Assembly: GCF_050948175.1 (NCBI RefSeq)
Contig: NW_027490127.1
Span: 434,001 to 498,000, forward strand
Length of the DNA stretch: 64,000 nt
Direction of reading: 5' to 3'
Origin: Xylocopa sonorina
Taxonomy: Eukaryota > Arthropoda > Insecta > Hymenoptera > Apidae
Made by a program: the position numbers and the translations under genes. The notes beneath the pieces were generated by a model that made no database searches, had not been told where the DNA came from, and was given only the letters and a program-made list of their open reading frames with translations. This document shows, one piece after another, positions 46,701 to 61,600 of the stretch (position 1 is the stretch's first letter; each line of letters starts with the position of its first letter).

Positions 46701-48637
46701 TGCTTCATAAAACGCAATATCGTACCTCATTTCTATGTTTCATGATAAGATATAATATTCATTGCGAAGTGTCATGTATACCTCGTATTCACTTCAAATG
46801 AATGTAAATGCGACACTTCCTGTCTAGGAGATAGCGATTGCAGTTGTCTACGTATCGTAGCAATAGAGTTCGAATGCTTCTTAAAACGCGATATCGCATC
46901 TCATTCCTATGTTTCATGATAAGATGTAATATTCATTGCGAAGTATCTTGATTACCTCGTATACACTTCAAAAGAATGTAAATGCGATCTTTCCTTCCTA
47001 GGAAATAGCGTTTGCAGATGACTACGTATCGTAGCAAGAGAGTTCTAATGCTTCTGAAAACAAGATATCGCATCTCATTTCTATGTTTCATGATAAGATA
47101 TAATATTCATTGCGAAGTGTCATGTATACCGCGTATTCACTTCAAATGAATGTAAATGCGACACTTCCTTTCTAGGAAATTACGTTTCCAGATGTCTACG
47201 TATCGAAGCAATAGAGTTCTAATGCTTCTTAAAACGCGATATCGCATCTCATTTCTGTGTATCGTGATAAGGTATAATATTCATTGCGAAGTGTCATGTG
47301 TACCTCGCATTCACTTCAAATTGAATGTAAATGCGACACTTCCTTTCTAGGAAGTAGCGTTCGCAGTTGCCTACGTATCGTAGCAATAGAGTTCGAATGC
47401 TACTTAAAACGCGATATCGCATCTCATTCCTATGTTTCATGATAAGATGTAATATTCATTGCGAAGTATCTTGATTACCTCGTATACACTTCAAATGAAT
47501 GTAAATGCGATTCTTCCTTCCTAGGAAATAGCGTTTGCAGATGACTACGTATAGTAGCAAGAGAGATTTAATGCTTCTGAAAACAAGATATCGCATCCCA
47601 TTTCTATGTTTCATGATAAGATATAATATTCATTGCGAAGTGTCAAGTATTCCTCGTATTCACATCAAATGAATGTAAATGCGACACATCCTTTCTAGGA
47701 AATTACGCTTCCAGATGTCTACGTATCGAAGCAATAGAGTTCCAATGCTTCATAAAACGCGATATCGCATCTCATTTCGATGTTTCTTGATAAGATACAA
47801 TATTCATTGCGAAGTGTCATGTATACCTCGTATTCACTTCAGTTGAATGTAAATGCGACACTTCCTTTCTAGGAAGTACCGTTTGCAGATATCTGCGTAT
47901 CGTAGCAGTAGAGTTCAAGTGCTTCTTAAAACGCGATATCGCATCTCATTTCTATGTTTCATGATAAGATGTAATATTCAATGCGAAGTATCATGATTAC
48001 CTCGTATTCACTTCCAATGAATGTAAATGCTATACTTCCTTGCTAGGAAATAGCGTTTGCAGATGTCTACGTTTCGTTGCAATAGAGTTCCAATGCTTCT
48101 TAAACCGCGACATCGCATCTCGTTTCTATGTTTCATGATAAGATATAATATTCATTGCGAAGTGACATGTATACCTCGCATTCACTTCAAATGAATGTAA
48201 GTACGACACTTCCTTTCTACGAAATTACGTTTCCAGATGTCTCGCTATCGAAGCAGTAGATTTCTAATGCTTCTTAAAACGCGATATCGCATCTCATTTC
48301 TGTGTTTCATGATAAGATATAGCATTCATTGCGAAGGGTTATGTCTTCCTCGTCCACGCTTCAAATGAATGTAAATGCGACACTTCCGTTCTAGGAAATT
48401 ACGTATCCAGATGTCTACGTATCGTAGCAAGAGAGTTCTAATGCTTCTGAAAACAAGATATCGCATCTCATTTCTATGTTTCATGATAAGATATAATATT
48501 CATTGCGAAGTGTCATGTATACCTCGTATTCACTTCAAATGAATGTAAATGTGACACTTCCTTTCTAGGAAATTACGTTTCCAGATGTCTACGTATCGAA
48601 GCAATAGAGTTCTAATGCTTCTTAAAACGCGATATCG
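43745..48637 (+). repeat. Duplicated 1.76 kb block at 3132 bp offset (18 monomers)
   Basis: 43745-45505 recurs at 46877-48637 with the same variant order: TCTGAAAACAAGATATC, TCTGTGTATCGTGATAAGG, TTCGCAGTTGCC, TTTCGATGTTTCTTGATAAG, GTCTCGCTATCGAAG. The offset is 3132 = 18 x 174. Copies differ at only a few positions and part near 45510 and 48640. Confidence 0.88.
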
Positions 48638-49399
48638 CATCTCATTCCTATGTTTCATGGTAACATATAATATTCAATGCGAAGTGTCATGTATACCTTG
48701 CATACGCTTGAAATGAATGTAAATGCGACACTTCCTTTCTAGGAAATAGCGTTTGCAGTTGTCTACGTATCGTAGCAATAGAGTTCGAATGCTTCTCAAA
48801 ACGTAATAATGCGTCTCATTTCTATGTTTCATGGTAAGATATAATATTCAATGCGAAGTGTCATGTATACCTTGCATACGCTTGAAATGAATGTAAATGC
48901 GATACTTCCTTTCTAGGATATAGCGTTTGCAGTTGTCTACGTATCGTAGCAATAGAGTTCGAATGCTTCTCAAAACGTGATATCGCATCTCATCTCTATG
49001 TTTCATGGTAAGATATAATATTCAATGCGAAGTGTCATGAATACCTTGCATACGCTTGAAATGAATGTAAATGCGACACTTCCTTTCTAGGAAATAGCGT
49101 TTGCAGTTGTCTACGTATCGTAGCAATAGAGTTCGAATGCTTCTCAAAACGTGATATCGCATCTCATTTCTATGTTTCATGGTAAGATATAATATTCATT
49201 GCGAAGTGTCATGAATACCTTGCAACCGCTTGAAATGAATGTAAATGCGACACTTCCTTTCTAGGAAATAGCGTTTGCAGTTGTCTACGTATCGTAGCAA
49301 TAGAGTTCGAATGCTTCTCAAAACGTGATATCGCATCTCATTTCTATGTTTCATGGTAAGATATAATATTCAATGCGAAGTGTCATGTATACCTTGCAT

Positions 49400-51190
49400 A
49401 CGCTTGAAATAAATGTAAATGCGACTCTCCCTTGCTAGGAAATAGCGTTTGCAGATGTCTACGTGTCGTAGCAGTAGAGTTCGAATGCTTCTTAAAACGC
49501 GATATCGCATCTCATTCCTGTGTTTCATGATAAGATATTACATTCAATGCGAAGTATCATGATTACCTCGTACTCACATCAAAAGAATGTAAATGCGACA
49601 CTTCCTTGCTAGGAAATAGCGTTTGCAGATGTCTACGTATCGTAGCAATAGAGTTCGAATGCTTCTTAAAACTCGATATCGCATCTCATTTCTGTGTTTC
49701 ATGGTAAGATATAATATTCATTGCGAAGTATCTTGATTACCTCGTATACACTTCAAAAGAATGTAAATGCGCCTCTCCCTTGCTAGGAAATAGCGTTTGC
49801 AGATGTCTACGTATCGTAGCAGTAGAGTTCGAATGCTTCTTAAAACGCGATATCGCATCTTATTTCTATGTTTCATGACAAGATATAATATTCATTGCGA
49901 AGTGTCATGTATACCTCATATTCACTTCAACTGAATGTAAATGCGACACTTCCCTGCTAGGAAATAGCGTTTGCAGATTTCTACGTATCGTAGCTATAGA
50001 TTTCGAATGCTTCTTAAGACTCGATATCGCATCTCATTTCTATGTTTCATGGTAAGATATAATATTCATTGCGAAGTGTCATGATTACCTCGTATTCACT
50101 TCAAATGAATGTAAATGCGACACTTCCTTGCTAGGAAATAGCGTTTGCAGATGTCTGCGTATCGTAGCAGTAGAGTTCGAATGCTTCTCAAAACGCGATA
50201 TCGCATCTCATTTCTATGTTTCGTGGTAAGATATATTATTCATTGCGAAGTGTCATGAATACCTTGCATACGCTTGAAATGAATGTAAATGCGACACTTC
50301 CTTTCTAGGAAATAGCGTTTGCAGTTGTCTACGTATCGTAGCAATAGAGTTCGAATGCTTCTCAAAACGTGATATCGCATCTCATTTCTATGTTTCATGG
50401 TAAGATATAATATTCAATGCGAAGTGTCATGTATACCATGCATACGCTTGAAATGAATGTAAATGCGACACTTCCCTTCTAGGAAATAGCGTTTGCAGTT
50501 GTCTACGTATCGTAGCAATAGAGTTCGAATGCTTCTTAAAACTCGATATCGCATCTCATTTCTATGTTTCATGGTAAGATATAATATTCATTGTGAAGTG
50601 TTATGTATACCTTGCATACGCTTGAAATGAATGTAAATGCGACTCTCCCTTGCTAGGAAATAGCGTTTGCAGATGTCTACGTGTCGTAGCAGTAGAGTTC
50701 GAATGCTTCTTAAAACGCGATATCGCATCTCATTCCTGTGTTTCATGATAAGATATTATATTCAATGCGAAGTATCATGATTACCTCGTACTCACATCAA
50801 AAGAATGTAAATGCGACACTTCCTTGCTAGGAAATAGCGTTTGCAGATGTCTACGTATCGTAGCAATAGAGTTCGAATGCTTCTTAAAACTCGATATCGC
50901 ATCTCATTTCTGTGTTTCATGGTAAGATATAATATTCATTGCGAAGTATCTTGATTACCTCGTATACACTTCAAAAGAATGTAAATGCGCCTCTCCCTTG
51001 CTAGGAAATAGCGTTTGCAGATGTCTACGTATCGTAGCAGTAGAGTTCGAATGCTTCTTAAAACGCGATATCGCATCCTATTTCTATGTTTCATGACAAG
51101 ATATAATATTCATTGCGAAGTGTCATGTATACTTCGTATTCACTTCAAATGAATGTAAATGCGACACTTCCTTGCTAGGAAATAGCCATT
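49400..51190 (+). repeat. Higher-order repeat, 1218 bp period (7 monomers), second locus
   Basis: ACGTGTCGTAGCAGTAGAG is at 49461 and 50679, offset 1218. It is followed in both copies by TTCCTGTGTTTCATGATAAG, ATTA(C/T)ATTCAATGCG, TCGTACTCACATC and GCGCCTCTCCC. The period equals that at 37-39 kb, but the variants are different. Confidence 0.83.
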
Positions 51191-52599
51191 GCAAATGTCT
51201 GCGTATCGTAGCAATAGAGTTCGAATGCTTCTTAAAACTCGATATCGCATCTCATTTCTGTGTTTCATGGTAAGATATAATATTCAATGCGAAGTGTAAT
51301 GTATACCTTGCATACGCTTGAAATGAATGTAAATGCGACACTTCCTTTCTAGGAAATAGCGTTTGCAGTTGTCTACGTATCGTAGCAATAGAGTTCGAAT
51401 GCTTCTTAAAACGCGATATCGCATCTCATTTCTATGTTTCATGGTAAGATATAATATTCAATGAAAAGTGTCATGTATACCTTGCATACGCTTGAAATGA
51501 ATGTAAATGCGACACTTCCTTTCTAGGAAATAGCGTTTGCAGTTGTCTACGTATCGTAGCAATAGAGTTCGAAAGCTTCTTAAAACGCGATTTCGCAACT
51601 CATTTCTATGTTTCATGTTAAGATATAATATTCATTGTGAAGTGTCATGTATACCTTGCATACGCTTGAAATGAATGTAAATGCGACTCTCCCTTGCTAG
51701 GAAATAGCGTTTGCAGATGTCTGCGTATCGTAGCAGTAGAGTTCGAATGCTTCTTAAAACGCGATATCGCATCTCATTCCTATGTTTCATGATATGATAT
51801 AATATTCAATGCGAAGTGTCATGCATACCTTGCATACGCTTGAAATGAATGTAAATGCGACACTTCCTTTCTAGGAAATAGCGTTTGCAGTTGTCTACGT
51901 ATCGTAGCAATAGAGTTCGAATGCTTCTCAAAACGTGATATCGCATCTCATTTCTATGTTTCATGGTAACATATAATATTCAATGCGAAGTGTCATGTAT
52001 ACCTTGCATACGCTTGAAATGAATGTAAATGCGACACTTCCTTTCTAGGAAATAGCGTTTGCAGTTGTCTACGTATCGTAGCAATATAGTTCGAATGCTT
52101 CTTAAAACTCGATATCGCATCTCATTTCTATGTTTCATGGTAAGATATAATATTCATTGTGAAGTGTCATGTATACCTTGCATACGCTTGAAATGAATGT
52201 AAATGCGACTCTCCCTTGCTAGGAAATAGCGTTTGCAGATGTCTGCGTATCGTAGCAGTAGAGTTCGAATGCTTCTTAAAACGCGATATCGCATCTCATT
52301 TCTATGTTTCATGGTAAGATATAATATTCATTGTGAAGTGTCATGTATACCTAGCATACGCTTGAAATGAATGTAAATGCGACTCTCCCTTGCTAGGAAA
52401 TAGCGTTTGCAGATGTCTACGTGTCGTAGCAGTAGAGTTCGAATGCTTCTTAAAACTCGATATCGCATCTCATTTCTATGTTTCATGGTAAGATATAATA
52501 TTCATTGTGAAGTGTCATGTATACCTTGCATACGCTTGAAATGAATGTAAATGCGACTCTCCCTTGCTAGGAAATAGCGTTTGCAGATGTCTACGTGTC

Positions 52600-55500
52600 G
52601 TAGCAGTAGAGTTCGAATGCTTCTTAAAACGCGATATCGCATCTCATTCCTGTGTTTCATGATAAGATATTATATTCAATGCGAAGTATCATGATTACCT
52701 CGTACTCACATCAAAAGAATGTAAATGCGACACTTCCTTGCTAGGAAATAGCGTTTGCAGATGTCTACGTATCGTAGCAATAGAGTTCGAATGCTTCTCA
52801 AAACGTGATATCGCATCTCATTTCTATGTTTGATGGTAAGATATAATATACATTGCGAAGTGTCATGTATACCTTGGATACACTTCAAATGAATGTAAAT
52901 GAGACACTTCCTTGCTAGGATATAGCCTTTGCAGATGTCTACGTATCGAAGCAATAGAGTTCTAATGCTTCTCAAAACGGGATATCGCATCTTATTTCTA
53001 TGTTTCATGACAAGATATAATATTCATTGCGAAGTGTCATGATTACCTCGTATTCACTTCAAATGAATGTAAATGCGACACTTCCTTGCTAGGAAATAGC
53101 GTTTGCAGATATCTGCGTATCGTAGCAATAGTGTTCGGATGCTTCTTAAAACTCGATATCGCATCTTATTTCTATGTTTCATGACAAGATATAATATTCA
53201 TTGCGAAGTGTCATGTATACCTCATATTCACTTCAACTGAATGTAAATGCGACACTTCCCTGCTAGGAAATAGCGTTTGCAGATTTCTACGTATCGTAGC
53301 AATAGATTTCGAATGCTTCTTAAAACTCGATATCGCATCTCATTTCTATGTTTCATGGTAAGATATAATATTCATTGCGAAGTGTCATGATTACCTCGTA
53401 TTCACTTCAAATGAATGTAAATGCGACACTTCCTTGCTAGGAAATAGCGTTTGCAGATGTCTGCGTATCGTAGCAGTTGAGTTCGAATGCTTCTTAAAAC
53501 GCGATATCGCATCTCATTTCTATGTTTCATGACAAGATATAATATTCATTGCGAAGTGTCATGATTACCTCGTATTCACCTCAAATGAATGTAAATGCGA
53601 CTCTCCCTTGCTAGGAAATAGCGTTTGCAGATGTCTACGTATCGCAGCATTAGAGTTCGAATGCTTCTCAAAACCCGATATCGCATCTCATTTCTATGTT
53701 TCATGACAAGATATAATATTCATTGTGAAGTGTCATGTATACCTTGCATGCGCTTGAAATGAATGTAAATGCGACTCTCCCTTGATAGGAAATAGCGTTT
53801 GCAGATGTCTACGTATCGTAGCAATAGTGTTCGAATGCTTCTTAAAACTCGATATCGTATCTCATTTCTATGTTTCATGGTAAGATATAATATTCATTGT
53901 GAAGTGTCATGTATACCTTGCATACGCTTGAAATGAATGTAAATGCGACTCTCCCTTGCTAGGAAATAGCGATTGCAGATGTCTACGTATCGTAGCAGTA
54001 GTGTTCGAATGCTTCTTAAAACGCGATATCGCATCTCATTACTATGTTTCATGACAAGATATAATATTCATTGCGAAGTGTCATGTGTACCTCGTATTCA
54101 CTTCAAATGAATGTAAATGCGACTCCACCTTGCTAGGAAATAGCGTTTGCAGATATCTACGTATCGTAGCAGTTGAGTTCCAATGCTTCTTAAAACGCGA
54201 TATCGCATCTCATTCCTATGTTTCATGATAAGATGTAATATTCATTGCGAAGTATCTTGATTACCTCGTATACACTTCAAAAGAATGTAAATGCGACTCT
54301 CCCTTGCTAGGAAATAGCGTTTGCAGATGTCTGCGTATCGTAGCAGTAGAGTTCGAATGCTTCTTAAAACGCGATATCGCATCCCATTTCTATGTTTCAT
54401 GACAAGATATAATATTCATTGCGAAGTGTCATGATTACCTCGTATTCACTTCAAATGAATGTAAATGCGACTCTCCCTTGCTAGGAAAAAGCGTTTGCAG
54501 ATGTCTACGTATCGCAGCATTAGAGTTCGAATGCTTCTCAAAACCCGATATCGCATCTCATTTATATGTTTCATGACAAGATATAATATTCATTGTGAAG
54601 TGTCATGTATACCTTGCATACGCTTGAAATGAATGTAAATGCGACTCTCCCTTGATAGGAAATAGCGTTTGCAGATGTCTACGTATCGTAGCAATAGTGT
54701 TCGAATGCTTCTTAAAACTCGATATCGCATCTCATTTCTATGTTTCATGGTAAGATATAATATTCATTGTGAAGTGTCATGTATACCTTGCATACGCTTG
54801 AAATGAATGTAAATGCAAATCTCCCTTGCTAGGAAATAGCGTTTGCAGATGTCTACGTGTCGTAGCAGTAGAGTTCGAATGCTTCTTAAAACGCGATATC
54901 GCATCTCATTTCTGTGTTTCATGATAAGATATTATATTCAATGCGAAGTATCATGATTACCTCGTACTCACATCAAAATAATGTAAATGCGACACTTCCT
55001 TGCTAGGAAATAGCGTTTGCAGATGTCTACGTATCGTAGCAATAGAGTTCGAATGATTCTCAAAACTCGATATCGCATCTCATTTCTATGTTTCATGGTA
55101 AGATATAATATTCATTGCGAAGTGTCATGATTACCTCGTATTCACTTCATATGAATGTAAATGCGACACTTCCTTGCTAGGAAATAGCGTTTGCAGATGT
55201 CTACGTATCGTAGCAATAGAGTTCGAATGCTTCTCAAAACTCGATATCGCATCTCATTTCTATGTTTCATGATAAGATATTATATTCAATGCGAAGTATC
55301 ATGATTACCTCGTACTCACATCAAAAGAATGTAAATGCGACACTTCCTTGCTAGGAAATAGCGTTTGCAGATGTCTACGTATCGTAGCAATAGAGTTCGA
55401 ATGCTTCTCAAAACGTGATATCGCATCTCATTTCTATGTTTGATGGTAAGATATAATATACATTGCGAAGTGTCATGTATACCTCGGATACACTTCAAAT

Positions 55501-57800
55501 GAATGTAAATGAGACACTTCCTTGCTAGGATATAGCCTTTGCAGATGTCTACGTATCGAAGCAATAGAGTTCTAATGCTTCTCAAAACGGGATATCGCAT
55601 CTTATTTCTATGTTTCATGACAAGATATAATATTCATTGCGAAGTGTCATGATTACCTCGTATTCACTTCAAATGAATGTAAATGCGACACTTCCTTGCT
55701 AGGAAATAGCGTTTGCAGATATCTGCGTATCGTAGCAATAGAGTTCGAATGCTTCTTAAAACGCGATATCGCATCTTATTTCTATGTTTCATGACAAGAT
55801 ATAATATTCATTGCGAAGTGTCATGTATACCACATGTTCACTTCAACTGAATGTAAATGCGACACTTCCCTGCTAGGAAATAGCGTTTGCAGATTTCTAC
55901 GTATCGTAGCAAGTGATTTCGAATGCTTCTTAAAACTCGATATCGCATCTCATTTCTATGTTTCATGGTAAGATATAATATTCATTGCGAAGTGTCATGA
56001 TTACCTCGTATTCACTTCAAATGAATGTAAATGCGACACTTCCTTGCTAGGAAATAGCGTTTGCAGATGTCTGCGTATCGTAGCAGTTGAGTTCGAATGC
56101 TTCTTAAAACGCGATATCGCATCTCATTTCTATGTTTCATGACAAGGTATAATATTCATTGCGAAGTGTCATGATTACCTCGTATTCACCTCAAATGAAT
56201 GTAAATGCGACTCTCCCTTGCTAGGAAATAGCGTTTGCAGATGTCTACGTATCGCAGCATTAGAGTTCGAATGCTTCTCAAAACCCGATATCGCATCTCA
56301 TTTCTATGTTTCATGACAAGATATAATATTCATTGTGAAGTGTCATGTATACCTTGCATGCGCTTGAAATGAATGTAAATGCGACTCTCCCTTGATAGGA
56401 AATAGCGTTTGCAGATGTCTACGTATCGTAGCAATAGTGTTCGAATGCTTCTTAAAACTCGATATCGTATCTCATTTCTATGTTTCATGGTAAGATATAA
56501 TATTCATTGTGAAGTGTCATGTATACCTTGCATACGCTTGAAATGAATGTAAATGCGACTCTCCCTTGCTAGGAAATAGCGTTTGCAGATGTCTACGTAT
56601 CGTAGCAGTAGTGTTCGAATGCTTCTTAAAACGCGATATCGCATCTCATTACTATGTTTCATGACAAGATATAATATTCATTGCGAAGTGTCATGTGTAC
56701 CTCGTATTCACTTCAAATGAATGTAAATGCGACTCCACCTTGCTAGGAAATAGCGTTTGCAGATATCTACGTATCGTAGCAGTTGAGTTCCAATGCTTCT
56801 TAAAACGCGATATCGCATCTCATTCCTATGTTTCATGATAAGATGTAATATTCATTGCGAAGTATCTTGATTACCTCGTATACACTACAAAAGAATGTAA
56901 ATGCGACTCTCCCTTGCTAGGAAATAGCGTTTGCAGATGTCTGCGTATCGTAGCAGTAGAGTTCGAATGCTTCTTAAAACGCGATATCGCATCCCATTTC
57001 TATGTTTCATGACAAGATATAATATTCATTGCGAAGTGTCATGATTACCTCCTATTCACTTCAAATGAATGTAAATGCGACTCTCCCTTGCTAGGAAAAA
57101 GCGTTTGCAGATGTCTACGTATCGCAGCATTAGAGTTCGAATGCTTCTCAAAACCCGATATCGCATCTCATTTCTATGTTTCATGACAAGATATAATATT
57201 CATTGTGAAGTGTCATGTATACCTTGCATACGCTTGAAATGAATGTAAATGCGACTCTCCCTTGATAGGAAATAGCGTTTGCAGATGTCTACGTATCGTA
57301 GCAATAGTGTTCGAATGCTTCTTAAAACTCGATATCGCATCTCATTTCTATGTTTCATGGTAAGATATAATATTCATTGTGAAGTGTCATGTATACCTTG
57401 CATACGCTTGAAATGAATGTAAATGCAAATCTCCCTTGCTAGGAAATAGCGTTTGCAGATGTCTACGTGTCGTAGCAGTAGAGTTCGAATGCTTCTTAAA
57501 ACGCGATATCGCATCTCATTTCTGTGTTTCATGATAAGATATTATATTCAATGCGAAGTATCATGATTACCTCGTACTCACATCAAAAGAATGTAAATGC
57601 GACACTTCCTTGCTAGGAAATAGCGTTTGCAGATGTCTACGTATCGTAGCAATAGAGTTCGAATGCTTCTCAAAACTCGATATCGCATCTCATTTCTATG
57701 TTTCATGGTAAGATGTAATATTCATTGCGAAGTGTCATGATTACCTCGTATTCACTTCAAATGAATGTAAATGCGACACTTCCTTGCTAGGAAATAGCGT
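52600..57800 (+). repeat. Inner tandem repeat, 2610 bp (15 monomers), within the 7134 bp unit
   Basis: Matching points are 52706 and 55316, offset 2610. Markers recur in order: GATATAGCCTTTGC, CACTTCAACTGAATG, CGCAGCATTAGAG, AAAACCCGATATC, GCGACTCCACC. The second copy of the 7134 bp unit repeats the same start pair at 59840 and 62450. Confidence 0.88.
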
Positions 57801-58680
57801 TTGCAGATGTCTGCGTATCGTAGCAGTAGAGTTCGAATGCTTCTTAAAACGCGATATCGCATCCCATTTCTATGTTTCATGACAAGATATAATATTCATT
57901 GCGAAGTGTCATGATTACCTCGTATTCACTTCAAATGAATGTAAATGCGACTCTCCCTTGCTAGGAAAAAGCGTTTGCAGATGTCTACGTATCGCAGCAT
58001 TAGAGTTCGAATGCTTCTCAAAACCCGATATCGCATCTCATTTCTATGTTTCATGACAAGATATAATATTCATTGTGAAGTGTCATGTATACCTTGCATA
58101 CGCTTGAAATGAATGTAAATGCGACTCTCCCTTGATAGGAAATAGCGTTTGCAGATGTCTACGTATCGTAGCAATAGTGTTCGAATGCTTCTTAAAACTC
58201 GATATCGCATCTCATTTCTATGTTTCATGGTAAGATATAATATTCATTGTGAAGTGTCATGTATACCTTGCATACGCTTGAAATGAATGTAAATGCAAAT
58301 CTCCCTTGCTAGGAAATAGCGTTTGCAGATGTCTACGTGTCGTAGCAGTAGAGTTCGAATGCTTCTTAAAACGCGATATCGCATCTCATTTCTGTGTTTC
58401 ATGATAAGATATTATATTCAATGCGAAGTATCATGATTACCTCGTACTCACATCAAAAGAATGTAAATGCGACACTTCCTTGCTAGGAAATAGCGTTTGC
58501 AGATGTCTACGTATCGTAGCAATAGAGTTCGAATGCTTCTCAAAACTCGATATCGCATCTCATTTCTATGTTTCATGGTAAGATGTAATATTCATTGCGA
58601 AGTGTCATGATTACCTCGTATTCACTTCAAATGAATGTAAATGCGACACTTCCTTGCTAGGAAATAGCGTTTGCAGATGT
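56941..58680 (+). repeat. Inner tandem repeat, 870 bp (5 monomers)
   Basis: CTGCGTATCGTAGCAGTAG followed by ATCGCATCCCATTTC is at 56941 and 57811, offset 870 = 5 x 174. The intervening variants (GGAAAAAGCG, CCCGATATC, GCAAATCTCCC, TCTGTGTTTC) repeat in the same order. It accounts for the extra five monomers at the end of the 7134 bp unit. Confidence 0.87.
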
Positions 58681-61600
58681 CTGCGTATCGTAGCAGTAGA
58701 GTTCGAGTGCTTCTTAAAACGCGATATCGCATCTCATTTCTATGTTTCATGACAAGATATAATATTAATTGCGAAGTGTCATGATTACCTCGTATTCACC
58801 TCAAATGAATGTAAATGCGACTCTCCCTTGCTAGGAAATAGCGTTTGCAGATGTCTGCGTATCGTAGCAGTAGAGTTCGAATGCTTCTTAAAACGCGATA
58901 TCGCATCTCATTCCTATGTTTCATGATATGATATAATTTTCAATGCGAAGTGTCATGCATACCTTGCATACGCTTGAAATGAATGTAAATGCGACACTTC
59001 CTTTCTAGGAAATAGCGTTTGCAGTTGTCTACGTATCGTAGCAATAGAGTTCGAATGCTTCTCAAAACGTGATATCGCATCTCATTTCTATGTTTCATGG
59101 TAACATATAATATTCAATGCGAAGTGTCATGTATACCTTGCATACGCTTGAAATGAATGTAAATGCGACACTTCCTTTCTAGGAAATAGCGTTTGCAGTT
59201 GTCTACGTATCGTAGCAATATAGTTCGAATGCTTCTTAAAACTCGATATCGCATCTCATTTCTATGTTTCATGGTAAGATATAATATTCATTGTGAAGTG
59301 TCATGTATACCTTGCATACGCTTGAAATGAATGTAAATGCGACTCTCCCTTGCTAGGAAATAGCGTTTGCAGATGTCTGCGTATCGTAGCAGTAGAGTTC
59401 GAATGCTTCTTAAAACGCGATATCGCATCTCATTTCTATGTTTCATGGTAAGATATAATATTCATTGTGAAGTGTCATGTATACCTAGCATACGCTTGAA
59501 ATGAATGTAAATGCGACTCTCCCTTGCTAGGAAATAGCGTTTGCAGATGTCTACGTGTCGTAGCAGTAGAGTTCGAATGCTTCTTAAAACTCGATATCGC
59601 ATCTCATTTCTATGTTTCATGGTAAGATATAATATTCATTGTGAAGTGTCATGTATACCTTGCATACGCTTGAAATGAATGTAAATGCGACTCTCCCTTG
59701 CTAGGAAATAGCGTTTGCAGATGTCTACGTGTCGTAGCAGTAGAGTTCGAATGCTTCTTAAAACGCGATATCGCATCTCATTCCTGTGTTTCATGATAAG
59801 ATATTATATTCAATGCGAAGTATCATGATTACCTCGTACTCACATCAAAAGAATGTAAATGCGACACTTCCTTGCTAGGAAATGGCGTTTGCAGATGTCT
59901 ACGTATCGTAGCAATAGAGTTCGAATGCTTCTCAAAACGTGATATCGCATCTCATTTCTATGTTTGATGGTAAGATATAATATACATTGCGAAGTGTCAT
60001 GTATACCTTGGATACACTTCAAATGAATGTAAATGAGACACTTCCTTGCTAGGATATAGCCTTTGCAGATGTCTACGTATCGAAGCAATAGAGTTCTAAT
60101 GCTTCTCAAAACGGGATATCGCATCTTATTTCTATGTTTCATGACAAGATATAATATTCATTGCGAAGTGTCATGATTACCTCGTATTCACTTCAAATGA
60201 ATGTAAATGCGACACTTCCTTGCTAGGAAATAGCGTTTGCAGATATCTGCGTATCGTAGCAATAGAGTTCGAATGCTTCTTAAAACGCGATATCGCATCT
60301 TATTTCTATGTTTCATGACAAGATATAATATTCATTGCGAAGTGTCATGTATACCTCATATTCACTTCAACTGAATGTAAATGCGACACTTCCCTGCTAG
60401 GAAATAGCGTTTGCAGATTTCTACGTATCGTAGCAATAGATTTCGAATGCTTCTTAAAACTCGATATCGCATCTCATTTCTATGTTTCATGGTAAGATAT
60501 AATATTCATTGCGAAGTGTCATGATTACCTCGTATTCACTTCAAATGAATGTAAATGCGACACTTCCTTGCTAGGAAATAGCGTTTGCAGATGTCTGCGT
60601 ATCGTAGCAGTTGAGTTCGAATGCTTCTTAAAACGCGATATCGCATCTCATTTCTATGTTTCATGACAAGATATAATATTCATTGCGAAGTGTCATGATT
60701 ACCTCGTATTCACCTCAAATGAATGTAAATGCGACTCTCCCTTGCTAGGAAATAGCGTTTGCAGATGTCTACGTATCGCAGCATTAGAGTTCGAATGCTT
60801 CTCAAAACCCGATATCGCATCTCATTTCTATGTTTCATGACAAGATATAATATTCATTGTGAAGTGTCATGTATACCTTGCATGCGCTTGAAATGAATGT
60901 AAATGCGACTCTCCCTTGATAGGAAATAGCGTTTGCAGATGTCTACGTATCGTAGCAATAGTGTTCGAATGCTTCTTAAAACTCGATATCGTATCTCATT
61001 TCTATGTTTCATGGTAAGATATAATATTCATTGTGAAGTGTCATGTATACCTTGCATACGCTTGAAATGAATGTAAATGCGACTCTCCCTTGCTAGGAAA
61101 TAGCGTTTGCAGATGTCTACGTATCGTAGCAGTAGTGTTCGAATGCTTCTTAAAACGCGATATCGCATCTCATTACTATGTTTCATGACAAGATATAATA
61201 TTCATTGCGAAGTGTCATGTGTACCTCGTATTCACTTCAAATGAATGTAAATGCGACTCCACCTTGCTAGGAAATAGCGCTTGCAGATATCTACGTATCG
61301 TAGCAGTTGAGTTCCAATGCTTCTTAAAACGCGATATCGCATCTCATTCCTATGTTTCATGATAAGATGTAATATTCATTGCGAAGTATCTTGATTACCT
61401 CGTATACACTTCAAAAGAATGTAAATGCGACTCTCCCTTGCTAGGAAATAGCGTTTGCAGATGTCTGCGTATCGTAGCAGTAGAGTTCTAATGCTTCTTA
61501 AAACGCGATATCGCATCCCATTTCTATGTTTCATGACAAGATATAATATTCATTGCGAAGTGTCATGATTACCTCGTATTCACTTCAAATGAATGTAAAT

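Noticed and set aside
52706..53008. Minus-strand 100-codon open frames repeated at 52706, 55316, 59840 and 62450
   Set aside because: They are two satellite monomers read in a stop-free frame. The spacing equals the higher-order repeat periods, and no domain or start context supports a gene.
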